A stretch of 46,541 nt of DNA, taken from contig VIKE01000009.1 in the NCBI GenBank assembly GCA_008080565.1, positions 1 to 46,541 of the forward strand. Reading direction: 5' to 3'. Positions within the stretch are counted from its first letter, which is position 1; every line of letters starts with the position of its first letter. Both the position numbers and the translations under genes were made by a program. Shown here piece after piece: positions 1 through 8,902 of this stretch. The notes under the pieces were generated by a model that made no database searches, had not been told where the DNA came from, and worked only from the letters and a program-made list of their open reading frames with translations. Source of the stretch: Rhodocyclaceae bacterium. GTDB lineage: Bacteria; Pseudomonadota; Gammaproteobacteria; Burkholderiales; Rhodocyclaceae.

Positions 1-636
1 GCGAATGGCGGCTTCAGAATCGGAAAGTTGTCAGTGACCATGAGAGCATCATCAGGCAGCTCAGGGCACCGAAGCGACTTTCCACTCTTCATATTCATCG
101 CCGGGAAGCAGTCACTGAGGTTCCGCTTCCCGAAAGCAGCCAGTCGTAACTGAGTGCAACGTGCCCATTCCGGACATTCACGCCTGCGTAGGCCCCACGG
201 CTGCTATCAGAGTCGATCAGTCGATCAGTCGATCAGTCGATCAGTCGATCAGTGCGATTATAAAATCACATTGGGCTTACCATTGCTGCCGCTTAACTAA
301 GCCGTGCAGAGCGCTTGGTTTCTAGTTCTTATCGGACCTCGGCCGCAGATGCTCGCTGATGCCAGTTGTCACGCTCGCTGACTATCTGCCCCCCCTGCCG
401 TGCGAACTACTATCTGTGATGAGCGACGCTACCCTGCACCGGCTGATCGGGAGCAAGAGCACGGCCAGTAGCGCTACAGACTGATAATTGGCTGGATTTC
501 ATTGACAAACCGTTTCCAACACAACGAGAATTTACCGATTATTCAGGGCGATCTACTCTGCTACAGAGTTCGGAGCACATCGTCTTTTCATTGGAGTGCC
601 GCCTTGCCCGATATCTGGCGGCATCAAGGATAGGGG
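1..636. other. gene-poor region upstream of the hybrid kinase
   Basis: I see no convincing gene here. The stretch holds a perfect tandem 8-mer array (listed separately) and degenerate sequence around 110-150 that resembles other gene-free stretches of this window (a CCGAAAGCAGCCAGTCG-like motif at 129-147). A possible sigma-70 promoter for the kinase lies near the end: TTGACA at 502-507 and GAGAAT at 526-531 with an 18-bp spacer. The -10 matches the consensus at only four of six positions, so this is weak. Confidence 0.5.
213..252. repeat. tandem repeat, five perfect copies of TCGATCAG
   Basis: Five uninterrupted head-to-tail copies of the 8-mer TCGATCAG occupy this stretch. Each unit contains the palindrome TGATCA/CGATCG-type core with a GATC site. 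The array lies in non-coding DNA about 385 bp before the kinase start. A perfect short array like this arises and changes length by slipped-strand replication, so copy number may vary between strains. No function is evident. Confidence 0.9.
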
Positions 637-3234
637 ATGTGGGACCGAAGACCTTTTCTCTCACGGCCTGGCGGTAAAACGCTCGTGATGCTTGTTGTCG
701 TCTGGACGATCCTTGTACTCTCGTCCCTGCTGGCCCAGCGCGAACAGCTGAACCGGACGGCCAGCGCCCTGGCCCGAATCGACGCGATTGCCAATCTGAA
801 AAAAGACATGTCAATTCGCAAGTGGGCATCCAGCGTCGGCGGCGTTTTCATTCGAGAGGAAAAAGTCCCCTCATTCAATTCGCTTGAGGAAGCCGAGCGT
901 ATTACTGTTGAACGGGGAAATGGTGAAGTTCTGCGCCTGATTTCGGTTACGCCGATACACCTGCTTCTCGCCATCCAGGAAACCAGCAATAACGCCTTCG
1001 GCGGGCGCGAGCGCCTGACCTCGAAGCAGTTGCGTAACGTCGAGAACGCGCCCGACGACTGGGAAGCCAGTGCACTGGATGCACTGAGCAAAGGCTCCGA
1101 AATGATTACGGAATCCGTCCCAAAGAGAGGTTCGCATGGGCTCATGCGCGCGATGATTCCGATGCGCATGGAAAAGGAATGCCTGGAATGCCACCGCGAC
1201 ACACTGGTCCCAGTGGGCGGTCTGCGCGGCGGCGCGACCATATCGATCAATCTCAACGCCTATCGGACCGCCCAAGATCCGACCTGGCGGGCAATCCAAT
1301 TCTGGCACCTAGGTATCTGGACCATCGGGCTGATCGGTTTTATGAGTTTTAGCTACTTTGCGCGTCGTCGCGATATCGAAAAGGCCCGGCTTGATGAGGA
1401 GCGCAATGAAAACGAGATGGCCTTCGGCGCCATGGCCGAGGGTGCAGTCATCACAGATGCTGAAGGAACAATACTCTGGGTCAACGATGCATTCTGCCGA
1501 ATCAGCGGCTACCCACGCGAGGAAGTGATTCGCCAGAACCCCCGCGTGCTCAAGTCGGGCCGGCACGATGCCGAGTTCTATCGGAGGCTCTGGACACAGT
1601 TAACGGAGAGCGGGCACTGGCGCGGAGAAATGTGGAACAGGCGCAAATCCGGCGAAGTATTTCCCGAGGAAATCTCTATCCAGGCGCTGAAAGGGGCCGA
1701 TGGTCGCATCCGACGCTACATATCGATCTTTTCGGATATCACCGAGCGCAAACGCATTGAGAAGGAATTACAGGATTATCGGGAAGACCTAGAAAAACTG
1801 GTGCGCCAGCGCACCGAAGAACTAACCGAGGCACGCGATGCTGCCGAGGCGGCCAACCGCTCGAAATCTACTTTCCTGGCAAACATGAGCCACGAGTTGC
1901 GAACTCCGCTCAACGCCGTCATCGGTTTTTCTCAACTGATGGAAAAAGACCCCGCTCTGGTGGATACGCAACGGCGCCACATTGAGATCATCAATCACTC
2001 GGGCAATCATCTGCTGACCTTGATCAACGATGTTCTGGAACTCTCAAAAATCGAATCAGGCAAAGTTGAAATGCGCCGTGAGGACGTCGATCTCGCACGC
2101 CTGCTCGAACAAGTCGTCGATATGGTGCAACTGCGTGCCGAACAAGCCGGGCTGGCGCTGGATCTAGAAAGCGAAAGTCTCCCGACGACCGCCGTCCTCG
2201 ACCCTCTGATGTTGCGGCAGATCCTCCTTAACCTACTCTCCAACGCGATCAAGTTCACTACAGAAGGAAAGGTATCATTGAGAGTGTTCGGGGCGGATCA
2301 GGGGCACGACATCGTTCGCTTGACTTTCTCCGTGCTTGACACCGGCATCGGCATCCGGCCGGAAGACCAGGTACGCATCTTTCGCCCGTTCGAACAGGCC
2401 GGCCCGCCTCAGCAAGGCGGCACCGGGCTAGGCCTGAGTATCTCCGCACAATATGTTGGCATGATGGGCGGGCGCCTGACTCTCGAGTCGAACCCGGGCA
2501 TCGGCTCGTCGTTCAGTTTCATGCTCGACGTTCCGGTCGGTAGCGGCAACCTGACAGTCGCACCACCAGGACAAGTCGTCGCCCTTGACGCGGCGCAACA
2601 AGGCCGCCTGGTTCTGGTAGTGGACGACATGCCTGAAGCACGCTTGCTCGTCCGCTCCCTGTTGGAACCGTATGGTTTCAGGATCTGCGAGGCTGCCGGC
2701 GTCGCTGAGGCCGAGCTGGCCCTCGACTCGGATCTACCGGATCTTATTTTCCTAGACTGGTTTTTGCCTAATGGCAGCGGCCTGTCACTCATTCGACAGA
2801 TACGCAGCCAAGATCAAACATGGCAACCGCGCATCGTCATGCTGACCGCAAACGCGCTCGAGGAAAGCCGCCAGGAAGCACTGGCCGCAGGTGCCGACGA
2901 TTTCCTGAGCAAGCCCTACGAGGAAGACGAGCTTTACTCAATCGTCGAAAAGCAGTTGGCGATTCGATTTACCCGTCAGCTGATCCGGAATGTGCCGGCG
3001 TCACCCTCGGTGGCAGGAGGAATTTCAGCCGCCGACCTGCTCGGACTGCCACCAGAAACCAGGGCACAATTGGCACACGCTGCACTCTCCCTGAACCCCC
3101 AAAAAATTGCCGACGCCCTGCATTATCTGGCCCAGGCCCACCCCGAACTGGCACAAGGTCTGGCCGAATTCTCGGATCCAAGCCGCTACCAGCGTCTATG
3201 GCAGGTCTTGGGCATTCTCGACAGAGAGGAATAA
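637..3234 (+). CDS. hybrid sensor histidine kinase with periplasmic haem-c (DUF3365/Tll0287-like) sensor
   Basis: An 865-residue membrane hybrid kinase. TM1 lies at about 15-33 and TM2 at about 222-241. They bracket a periplasmic domain carrying one haem-c motif, CLECH at 182-186, late in the domain as in DUF3365/Tll0287-like sensors. A PAS domain follows (about 258-375), then a coiled linker, a HisKA domain with the phospho-acceptor H419 in the MSHELRTPLN box, a HATPase with DTGIGI (568-573) and GGTGLGL (594-600), and a receiver with D707. The last 80 residues match no domain I recognise. The ATG follows an AAGGATAGGGG ribosome site. The next kinase starts 2 bp after the stop. The haem suggests redox, O2 or NO sensing; that is inferred from family and context. 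Confidence 0.9.
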   Translation: MWDRRPFLSRPGGKTLVMLVVVWTILVLSSLLAQREQLNRTASALARIDAIANLKKDMSIRKWASSVGGVFIREEKVPSFNSLEEAERITVERGNGEVLRLISVTPIHLLLAIQETSNNAFGGRERLTSKQLRNVENAPDDWEASALDALSKGSEMITESVPKRGSHGLMRAMIPMRMEKECLECHRDTLVPVGGLRGGATISINLNAYRTAQDPTWRAIQFWHLGIWTIGLIGFMSFSYFARRRDIEKARLDEERNENEMAFGAMAEGAVITDAEGTILWVNDAFCRISGYPREEVIRQNPRVLKSGRHDAEFYRRLWTQLTESGHWRGEMWNRRKSGEVFPEEISIQALKGADGRIRRYISIFSDITERKRIEKELQDYREDLEKLVRQRTEELTEARDAAEAANRSKSTFLANMSHELRTPLNAVIGFSQLMEKDPALVDTQRRHIEIINHSGNHLLTLINDVLELSKIESGKVEMRREDVDLARLLEQVVDMVQLRAEQAGLALDLESESLPTTAVLDPLMLRQILLNLLSNAIKFTTEGKVSLRVFGADQGHDIVRLTFSVLDTGIGIRPEDQVRIFRPFEQAGPPQQGGTGLGLSISAQYVGMMGGRLTLESNPGIGSSFSFMLDVPVGSGNLTVAPPGQVVALDAAQQGRLVLVVDDMPEARLLVRSLLEPYGFRICEAAGVAEAELALDSDLPDLIFLDWFLPNGSGLSLIRQIRSQDQTWQPRIVMLTANALEESRQEALAAGADDFLSKPYEEDELYSIVEKQLAIRFTRQLIRNVPASPSVAGGISAADLLGLPPETRAQLAHAALSLNPQKIADALHYLAQAHPELAQGLAEFSDPSRYQRLWQVLGILDREE

Positions 3235-3236
3235 GC

Positions 3237-4391
3237 ATGACCGACAGCTTGATTAGGCGTACCGAAGTCATGGTTGTCGAAGACACGGCAGCTTCGCTAG
3301 CATTGCTCAGCGAACTGCTGACTCAAGCTGGCTACACCGTTCGTCCAGCACCTGGTGGCGCCATGGCCCTGCGTTCAGCGCAGGCAAGCCCCCCCGATCT
3401 GATCCTGCTCGATATACGGATGCCCGGCATTGACGGCTACGAGGTCTGCCGCCGCCTGAAGAATGATGCACGAACCAGGGACATCCCGGTGATCTTCCTT
3501 TCCGCCCTACGCGATGAAGCCGACACCTTGCACGGCTTCGAGTTGGGTGCGGTCGATTTCATTGCAAAACCCTACCGACCTGAGGAGGTTCTTGCCCGTG
3601 TCCGCACCCATGCCGAACTACACCGATTGCAAAATGGCCTCGAAGAGCGGGTCCGGGAGCGCACTGGCCAATTGCTGGAAGCTCAGGCTAGCCTGTTCGA
3701 TTCGCAGAGCAGGCTGCAGGAACTGACTGGATTTCTACAGAACGTGCGCGAGGAAGAGCGCACCCGCATAGCCCGCGAGTTGCATGATGAACTGGGCCAG
3801 GCTCTGACCTCATTGCGCATCGATCTCGGCTGGCTTCGCGGCAAGTTTCAAAACAGCGGTGAGGCAACGGTCGACCGCGTAAGTGGAGCCTATGCCCTGG
3901 TCGAACGGACAATCGAGGCGCTGCGTCGCATCTCGGAAGGTCTTCGCCCCGGCATGCTCGATGTGCTCGGGCTGGCAGCGGCCGTCGAACACCACGTGAA
4001 CCAGTTTGAAGAACGTAGTGGGATAGCATGCTCGCTAGCGATGAATCGCGAGGAATTCAAGATCGACGGCGAACTGGCCACCAGCATTTTTCGCCTGATT
4101 CAAGAAGCGCTGACTAACGTGCTACGCCATGCCGCTGCCAGCCACGTGAGTATCTTCATCAACGACGACGCAGGTAACATACGGGTCTGCATCGAAGACG
4201 ACGGCCAAGGGTTCCAGCCCAACCAAGGCAAAAAAACCTTCGGCCTGCTCGGTATGCAGGAACGAGTCAAAATGTTGGACGGAAAGATTGAAATAACCAG
4301 CCAGCCGGGTCAAGGGAGCCGGATTTTTGCCACTTTTCCTTACCGGGATACTCAAGAAAATGATCCATGTCCTGATTGCCGACGACCATGA
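3237..4391 (+). CDS. receiver domain-HisKA_3 histidine kinase (NarX/DegS class, no sensor domain)
   Basis: A soluble 384-residue protein. An N-terminal receiver (about 10-125, phospho-acceptor D59, conserved K111 in AKPYRP) is joined by a coiled coil (about 128-165) to a HisKA_3 dimerisation domain with H183 in ELHDELGQAL. An HATPase_c domain follows (about 275-375), with EDDGQGF and GLLGMQER motifs. HisKA_3 kinases normally phosphorylate NarL/LuxR-type regulators, and one overlaps its 3' end. With no sensor of its own, it probably takes input through the receiver, perhaps from the hybrid kinase upstream. I chose the ATG at 3237 because it follows a GAGAGGAATAA ribosome site; the frame is open further upstream, but there it lies inside the previous gene. 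Confidence 0.92.
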   Translation: MTDSLIRRTEVMVVEDTAASLALLSELLTQAGYTVRPAPGGAMALRSAQASPPDLILLDIRMPGIDGYEVCRRLKNDARTRDIPVIFLSALRDEADTLHGFELGAVDFIAKPYRPEEVLARVRTHAELHRLQNGLEERVRERTGQLLEAQASLFDSQSRLQELTGFLQNVREEERTRIARELHDELGQALTSLRIDLGWLRGKFQNSGEATVDRVSGAYALVERTIEALRRISEGLRPGMLDVLGLAAAVEHHVNQFEERSGIACSLAMNREEFKIDGELATSIFRLIQEALTNVLRHAAASHVSIFINDDAGNIRVCIEDDGQGFQPNQGKKTFGLLGMQERVKMLDGKIEITSQPGQGSRIFATFPYRDTQENDPCPDCRRP

Positions 4392-5028
4392 CATCCTGCG
4401 CGCGGGTCTCAAACACATCCTTCACGAGACAGGCGACATCGTCGTTGCGGGCGAAGCCAGCGACGGTTTCCAAGTGCTCGATCTGGTTCGCTCAGGTCAA
4501 TGGGATGCGCTGGTCCTGGATCTGACCATGCCAGGCAAGAGTGGCATTGAGCTGATCCGCCAGATCAAGGGCGAATACCCCAGGCTGCCTATCCTGATTC
4601 TCAGCATGCACAAGGAAGATCTTTACGCGGTTCGCTCCTTGAAGGCCGGCGCTTCGGGCTATCTGTGCAAGGACAGCGCCGAGGCGCTGCTCGCCCAGGC
4701 AATACGCAAAGTGGTCAGCGGGGGCTTGTTCGTCAACCAGGCAGTTGCCGAAAAACTAGCACTGGACATGCTAGCGGGACCAGGAAATGGCCCTGCTCAT
4801 AGCCGGTTGACCGACCGTGAATATCAGGTGTTCATCCTCATTGCCCGGGGGCACGGGGTCACAGAGATCGCCAGGGAACTCAATCTGAGCGTCAAGACAA
4901 TCAGCACCCACAAGACGAGAATTTTGGAAAAAATGAATTTGAGCAACACCGCCGACCTCATCCACTATGCCATTCACAATCAATTGATTGGCAGCCCTGA
5001 CGGTCTCGGCACCTTGGATGCTCATTGA
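4360..5028 (+). CDS. LuxR/NarL-family response regulator
   Basis: A 222-residue two-domain response regulator. The receiver has acidic residues D8 and D9, phospho-acceptor D54 and K104. The C-terminal LuxR-type helix-turn-helix lies at about 150-206 (LTDREYQV then LSVKTISTHK). It overlaps the 3' end of the HisKA_3 kinase gene by 32 bp, which fits translational coupling and a cognate pair. A TTG at 4327 would add 11 residues ahead of the receiver; the ATG at 4360 puts the receiver fold at the N-terminus as usual. Target genes cannot be read off directly, but a perfect 14-bp palindrome lies 20 bp after its stop and the genes around concern denitrification. Confidence 0.92.
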   Translation: MIHVLIADDHDILRAGLKHILHETGDIVVAGEASDGFQVLDLVRSGQWDALVLDLTMPGKSGIELIRQIKGEYPRLPILILSMHKEDLYAVRSLKAGASGYLCKDSAEALLAQAIRKVVSGGLFVNQAVAEKLALDMLAGPGNGPAHSRLTDREYQVFILIARGHGVTEIARELNLSVKTISTHKTRILEKMNLSNTADLIHYAIHNQLIGSPDGLGTLDAH

Positions 5029-5047
5029 CGGGAGAACTGCGCTGCCC

Positions 5048-5061
5048 TAGGAATATTCCTA
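5048..5061. promoter_or_regulatory. perfect 14-bp palindrome, candidate operator
   Basis: TAGGAATATTCCTA reads the same on both strands and sits in the 161-bp gap between the LuxR-type regulator and the Crp/Fnr gene, about 130 bp before the latter's start. Perfect symmetry of this length suggests a site for a dimeric regulator, and the adjacent response regulator is the obvious candidate. It does not match the FNR/Dnr consensus. Confidence 0.4.
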
Positions 5062-5189
5062 CCCGCAATCAGGCAGTGTCCTAAGCAAGATTCAGTGAAT
5101 CTCCCCTATATGGAGCGGACCGCCAAATCTAAACTGATTTCACACTCCAGCCACGCCTTGTGGCGAGCAGAAATCAGGATATTTTCGAC

Positions 5190-5996
5190 ATGCCCCCTTC
5201 AAGCCATCGTTATGTGTGCCGACAACGAGAAGCAGACAAACCAGTTAGCATCGCGGCCCAACTCTCTGCACAGCCCTTGTTCAATATACTTTCGACCACT
5301 GAAATCGAGCAACTTGCAGCTACTGCACGCAATATTCGAGTCAAGAAGGGAGAAGTTCTGTTTCACAAAGGAGACCCGTGCCACGGCTTTTATGTCATTG
5401 TTTCGGGCAAGATCAAACTCCTCTTCAATTCGCCGGGCGGCACCGAGAAAGTTGTTGAAATATTGACAGCCGGCCAAACCTTCGGCGAATCGGTAATGTT
5501 CATGGAGCAGCCCTACCCGCTCGACGCCCAGGCCTTGAACGAGTCAAGATTGATCTACGTGACCAGAGGCGCGGTGCTACAGGCGCTTGAGTCCAATCCG
5601 GTTCTGGCCCGAAAACTGATCAACAACTTGTCGACAAGCCTCTACCAGTTTTTCAAGAATCAGGAATTTACCGGCAACCGCGCCAGCAAGCAGCGTTTCG
5701 CCGATTACATCCTGCGTCAGATAAACCCCGGCGATGCCGACGAAATGTTTCCAGTCGTTATTCTGCCCGCCAGCAAGGGGACCATCGCCTCCCACCTTGG
5801 GATCACGCCAGAGCATTTCTCCAGAATTCTCCACGAACTGGCCGAGAGCGAATTGATTGCCGTTCGCGGCAAGCGGATCGTAATATTGGACATGACGCTG
5901 ATTCAGGAACTACGAGACGGTGGCGATGAGAAGTGCTTCATGCCATTAGTTAGAAAATCAATTTTTGTAAGCCATGAAATGCTTGCACGTTGCTGA
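5190..5996 (+). CDS. Crp/Fnr-family transcriptional regulator (Dnr-like)
   Basis: A 268-residue regulator with a cyclic-nucleotide-like beta-barrel (about 25-140, with GDPCHGFYVIVSGKIKL), a dimerisation helix, and a C-terminal Crp helix-turn-helix (about 194-232, recognition helix around TPEHFSRILHEL). It lacks the N-terminal cysteine cluster of true FNR, so an iron-sulfur O2 sensor is unlikely; haem-based NO sensing as in Dnr is possible by family. About 28 residues extend past the usual end. An AGGA at 5176-5179 precedes the ATG at 5190 by 10 nt; a GTG at 5160 in the same frame is an alternative. It follows the two-component genes on the same strand. No FNR box is seen upstream. Confidence 0.88.
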   Translation: MPPSSHRYVCRQREADKPVSIAAQLSAQPLFNILSTTEIEQLAATARNIRVKKGEVLFHKGDPCHGFYVIVSGKIKLLFNSPGGTEKVVEILTAGQTFGESVMFMEQPYPLDAQALNESRLIYVTRGAVLQALESNPVLARKLINNLSTSLYQFFKNQEFTGNRASKQRFADYILRQINPGDADEMFPVVILPASKGTIASHLGITPEHFSRILHELAESELIAVRGKRIVILDMTLIQELRDGGDEKCFMPLVRKSIFVSHEMLARC

Positions 5997-6369
5997 AATT
6001 GCAGCTACTTAAGCTCGCAAGGTCAGCGCCCAATCCGGAAGGACGGTATTCAGAGCAAAGCGGCCCTTTGAATGTCAGCTATGTGGTGAGAGAGTGTTTC
6101 CGCTCCTGGCCGATTGGGTGAGTAGGCTTACCCGCCGCAACGCCTACACGATAAACTCTGATACATCAGTTCTTTAAGTATCGCTCAGTGCATAACAAAA
6201 ATCGAAAGAATAACCAATATGGGTTATGCCAAGGATGCTTTAACTTGGGCTGAAAATATCTTCGGTAGGCGGACTCAACAAGTAACGGAAACCCGTCTTG
6301 GCTTTAAGCTTGCGTTAAGATTAGTTGACTATATTTGTTGGGTATTGCACCCATGAAATAGGAGACCCG
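5997..6369. other. 373-bp intergenic region before the DnrO-like gene
   Basis: No gene is seen. At 6210-6227 there is an inverted repeat, ATAACC-N6-GGTTAT. Read as two heptamers two bases apart (TAACCAA-TA-TGGGTTA), it resembles the 7-2-7 layout of NarL boxes but departs from the NarL consensus. The last 60 bp are AT-rich and hold the ribosome site AGGAGA (6359-6364) for the next gene. Confidence 0.4.
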
Positions 6370-6852
6370 ATGAAAACCATATTCGCTGTAGTTCTGACTG
6401 CCATTGCGCTTGGAGCTTCGCCCAATATCCTCGCAGCTGAAAGTGCCGCACACAACCATAGCCATGGGAGTGTCGAACCGACAAAGCTCCACCTTGACGC
6501 TGGAAAAAAATGGGCAACTGATGAGCCGCTGCGTCAGGCTATGAACGACATCAATCAAGCGATGGCGAAGGCAATACCGGCGATTCACAAGAATCAATAC
6601 GGCAACGACGACTATCAAGCATTAGCGACGACAATCAGTGAAAAGGTGGCCTATGCAATTCAGAATTGCAAACTCGAGCCCCAGGCTGATGCGATGCTTC
6701 ACTTGGTTATTGCAGACCTGATGGAAGGCGCCGAGACCATGAGAGGAAAAACTTCAAAGTCGCGCCACGATGGCGCGGTGCAAGCACTTGAAGCTCTGAA
6801 GGCATATGGAAAATATTTCCAGCATACGGGTTGGAAAGCCGCCAAAGGCTGA
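6370..6852 (+). CDS. small periplasmic protein, DnrO-like (tentative)
   Basis: A 160-residue protein with a clear Sec signal peptide (about 1-23, cleavage after ILAA), then a histidine-rich start of the mature protein (HNHSHG) and a mostly helical body. A GKKWATDEPLRQAM segment leads into predicted amphipathic helices. It resembles small proteins called DnrO that sit beside dnr-type genes in denitrifiers; that match is from memory and not checked. The one cysteine (in QNCKLEP) and the histidines could bind metal. The ATG at 6370 has AGGAGA at the right distance; an upstream in-frame start would bury the signal peptide. A role in nitrogen-oxide respiration is suggested only by its neighbours. 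Confidence 0.7.
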   Translation: MKTIFAVVLTAIALGASPNILAAESAAHNHSHGSVEPTKLHLDAGKKWATDEPLRQAMNDINQAMAKAIPAIHKNQYGNDDYQALATTISEKVAYAIQNCKLEPQADAMLHLVIADLMEGAETMRGKTSKSRHDGAVQALEALKAYGKYFQHTGWKAAKG

Positions 6853-7002
6853 AGAATCATGATGCGCCAGGGATGAACTCTGATTAACTAGTCATCTGCA
6901 AATGGTTAGCCACCAATACTTGCGGCCAGGAGAGGCGGGCAAAACGGGCGCAGCATCTGATTTCGCTTGAAATAGGGCATTGTCTGCCCGCCTATCTGAG
7001 AC

Positions 7003-7707
7003 TCAGCTCAGAGCCTGGCCTTTTTCTTCAAAGGTTTTGCCATCGCGAATGTGGTAAATCCGCTCGAAGGTAGGAATGATTTTCTCATCGTGGGTCACCA
7101 CGATGATGGCCGTATTGAACTGCTGAGCCATCTGATTGAGGATGCGCACAACGCTCAAGGCGCGTTCGCTGTCCAAAGGTGCAGTCGGTTCGTCGGCGAG
7201 GATAATGGGCGGCTGATTCGCCAGGGATCGGGCAATTGCGACGCGTTGTTGCTCCCCTCCAGAGAGTTGCGACGGCTGGGCTTTGGCGCGGTGCCCGACG
7301 TCCAGCGCTTCAAGCAACTCCAGCGCGCGCTTTCTCGATTCACCATTCGGTCTGCCCGCCAGCATGGGTAACAAGGCTACGTTGTCGATGACATCGAGGA
7401 ATGGAATCAGGTAGGGAGCCTGAAATACAAACCCGATCCGGTCGCGGCGCAAGGCGCGCAGGTCAGGAATTTTCCAGCCATTGTCGTAGATGACCTCATC
7501 ACCCAAGGTCATCTTGCCGGCAGTCGGTTCTATCACCGCGCCCAGGCACTTGAGCAGGGTACTTTTTCCGGAACCTGAGGGGCCAATCAAGCCAACCACC
7601 TCCCCGGGGGCGACGATCATATTGACGTCCTTCAAGGCGTCGACCGCAGTATCGCCCTCGCCATAGCGCTTGCTCAAGCCTTCGATGCGAATTCCGAAAC
7701 CGTCCAT
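7003..7707 (-). CDS. ABC transporter ATP-binding protein (LolD/MacB/DevA type)
   Basis: A 234-residue nucleotide-binding subunit with Walker A GPSGSGKST (42-50), Q-loop FVFQAPYL, signature LSGGEQQRVA, Walker B IILADEPT and the switch histidine in VVTHD. The spacing and signature place it with the LolD/MacB/DevA exporters, which pair with FtsX-type permeases, as here. The ATG at 7707 lies 1 nt after the permease stop, and GGAGG is 5-6 nt upstream; a TTG at 7719 is in frame but overlaps that ribosome site. It is the last gene of the tetR-adaptor-permease-ATPase operon. The substrate is unknown. Confidence 0.92.
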   Translation of the reverse strand: MDGFGIRIEGLSKRYGEGDTAVDALKDVNMIVAPGEVVGLIGPSGSGKSTLLKCLGAVIEPTAGKMTLGDEVIYDNGWKIPDLRALRRDRIGFVFQAPYLIPFLDVIDNVALLPMLAGRPNGESRKRALELLEALDVGHRAKAQPSQLSGGEQQRVAIARSLANQPPIILADEPTAPLDSERALSVVRILNQMAQQFNTAIIVVTHDEKIIPTFERIYHIRDGKTFEEKGQALS

Positions 7708-7708
7708 C

Positions 7709-8902
7709 TCATCCTCCAATGGCGGTGGCAGGGTCTACGCGCAGGGCAGCCCGAATCGCCAGCGTGCTGGCCAGCGCACAAATGACCATCACCACGACAA
7801 AGCCGCGTACTGCATCGCCGGGCTCCAGCAGAACAAACTTGGGAAAGAAGGGCGCCCATACCGTTGCCGAAACCTTGCCGACCAGAAAACCAATAAGCCC
7901 CAACCCCAGGGCTTGCTGAAGAATCATTCCGGCAATGGTCCGGTTACGCGTGCCTATCAACTTCAACACGGCAATCTCACGAATCTTGCCCAAGGTCATC
8001 GTGTAAATGATGAAAGCGACAATGGCCGCACTGACCACCGCAAGAATGACCAGAAACATCGCGATTTGTCTGGCAGAGGTAGCAATCAGCTTTGCCACCA
8101 GAATTTCTTCCATTTGCACCCGGGTGAAAGCCTGCAAATGCTTCCAGCGCCTGACTTCATTTGCCACCGTGTCGGGCTGGCTTCCAGGAGACACCTGAAC
8201 CAGCACAGCATTCACGTTTCGGTTCGCATTCTGCGATGCCTGGATGGCCTCGAGCAGACCCGGCACACCCGGGCGATTCAGCGTCGGATTGGCCGCTGTT
8301 CTTGCCCGCTCATTGAGGATGGCATCGTTGTCTTTCAGGAACTGGGCTTCCTGGGCATCCTTCAGCGGAATGAAGACCATGGGGTCGCCGCCGGACGAAA
8401 CCATGCGTTTGGTCAGGCCGACGACTTTGTAGTCGTGCCGGCGAATTCGAATGGTATCGCCCAGCTGAAACCCGGTTTTTACGTCGGCGACCGCCTCGTA
8501 ATGATTTCGGGTGATATGGTGGCCAGCCACCAAATACCCCGGTTCTCCCGGCTGCCCCGGTTCGAAGCCAACGACCATGGCACGCACATCGGTATTGCCC
8601 AGACGAACCTGCATGGTCAGATAAGTCACGTTGGCAGCGCGAGCCACGCCAGAAAGACTAAGCAATGAGCGGTACACGTCATCCTTGATGCTCGACGACT
8701 CCGCATACGGTCCCTGCGTGTCCTGCTGAACGACCCACAAGTCAGCGCCACTATTGTTGAGCAGCGCCTTGGCATCATCGACCATGCCGCGATACACCCC
8801 GGCCATGGTCAGCGTGACGCCAATCAGCAAGCCAAGACCGATTCCGGTCAACACGAACTTCGACCAGGAATGCAGGATGTCGCGCCCGGCCAGACTTATC
8901 AC
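7709..8902 (-). CDS. FtsX-family ABC transporter permease (DevC/MacB-like)
   Basis: A 397-residue permease with the FtsX/MacB topology: one N-terminal membrane helix (about 15-38), a large periplasmic domain (about 40-270) and three C-terminal helices (about 275-300, 320-345, 360-385). The KIREIAVLKLIGTRN segment between the second and third helices is the usual coupling region. It lacks the ATPase fusion of MacB, matching DevC-type split exporters. It starts at a GTG that overlaps the adaptor stop (GTGA), and no ATG nearby fits better. With the adaptor and ATPase it should move a lipid, peptide or drug out across the envelope. TetR control suggests induction by a toxic ligand. Confidence 0.88.
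   Translation of the reverse strand: MISLAGRDILHSWSKFVLTGIGLGLLIGVTLTMAGVYRGMVDDAKALLNNSGADLWVVQQDTQGPYAESSSIKDDVYRSLLSLSGVARAANVTYLTMQVRLGNTDVRAMVVGFEPGQPGEPGYLVAGHHITRNHYEAVADVKTGFQLGDTIRIRRHDYKVVGLTKRMVSSGGDPMVFIPLKDAQEAQFLKDNDAILNERARTAANPTLNRPGVPGLLEAIQASQNANRNVNAVLVQVSPGSQPDTVANEVRRWKHLQAFTRVQMEEILVAKLIATSARQIAMFLVILAVVSAAIVAFIIYTMTLGKIREIAVLKLIGTRNRTIAGMILQQALGLGLIGFLVGKVSATVWAPFFPKFVLLEPGDAVRGFVVVMVICALASTLAIRAALRVDPATAIGG

Noticed and set aside
7670..8668. 332-codon plus-strand frame across the ABC permease gene
   Set aside because: Antisense to an FtsX-type permease with clear topology and coupled neighbours.
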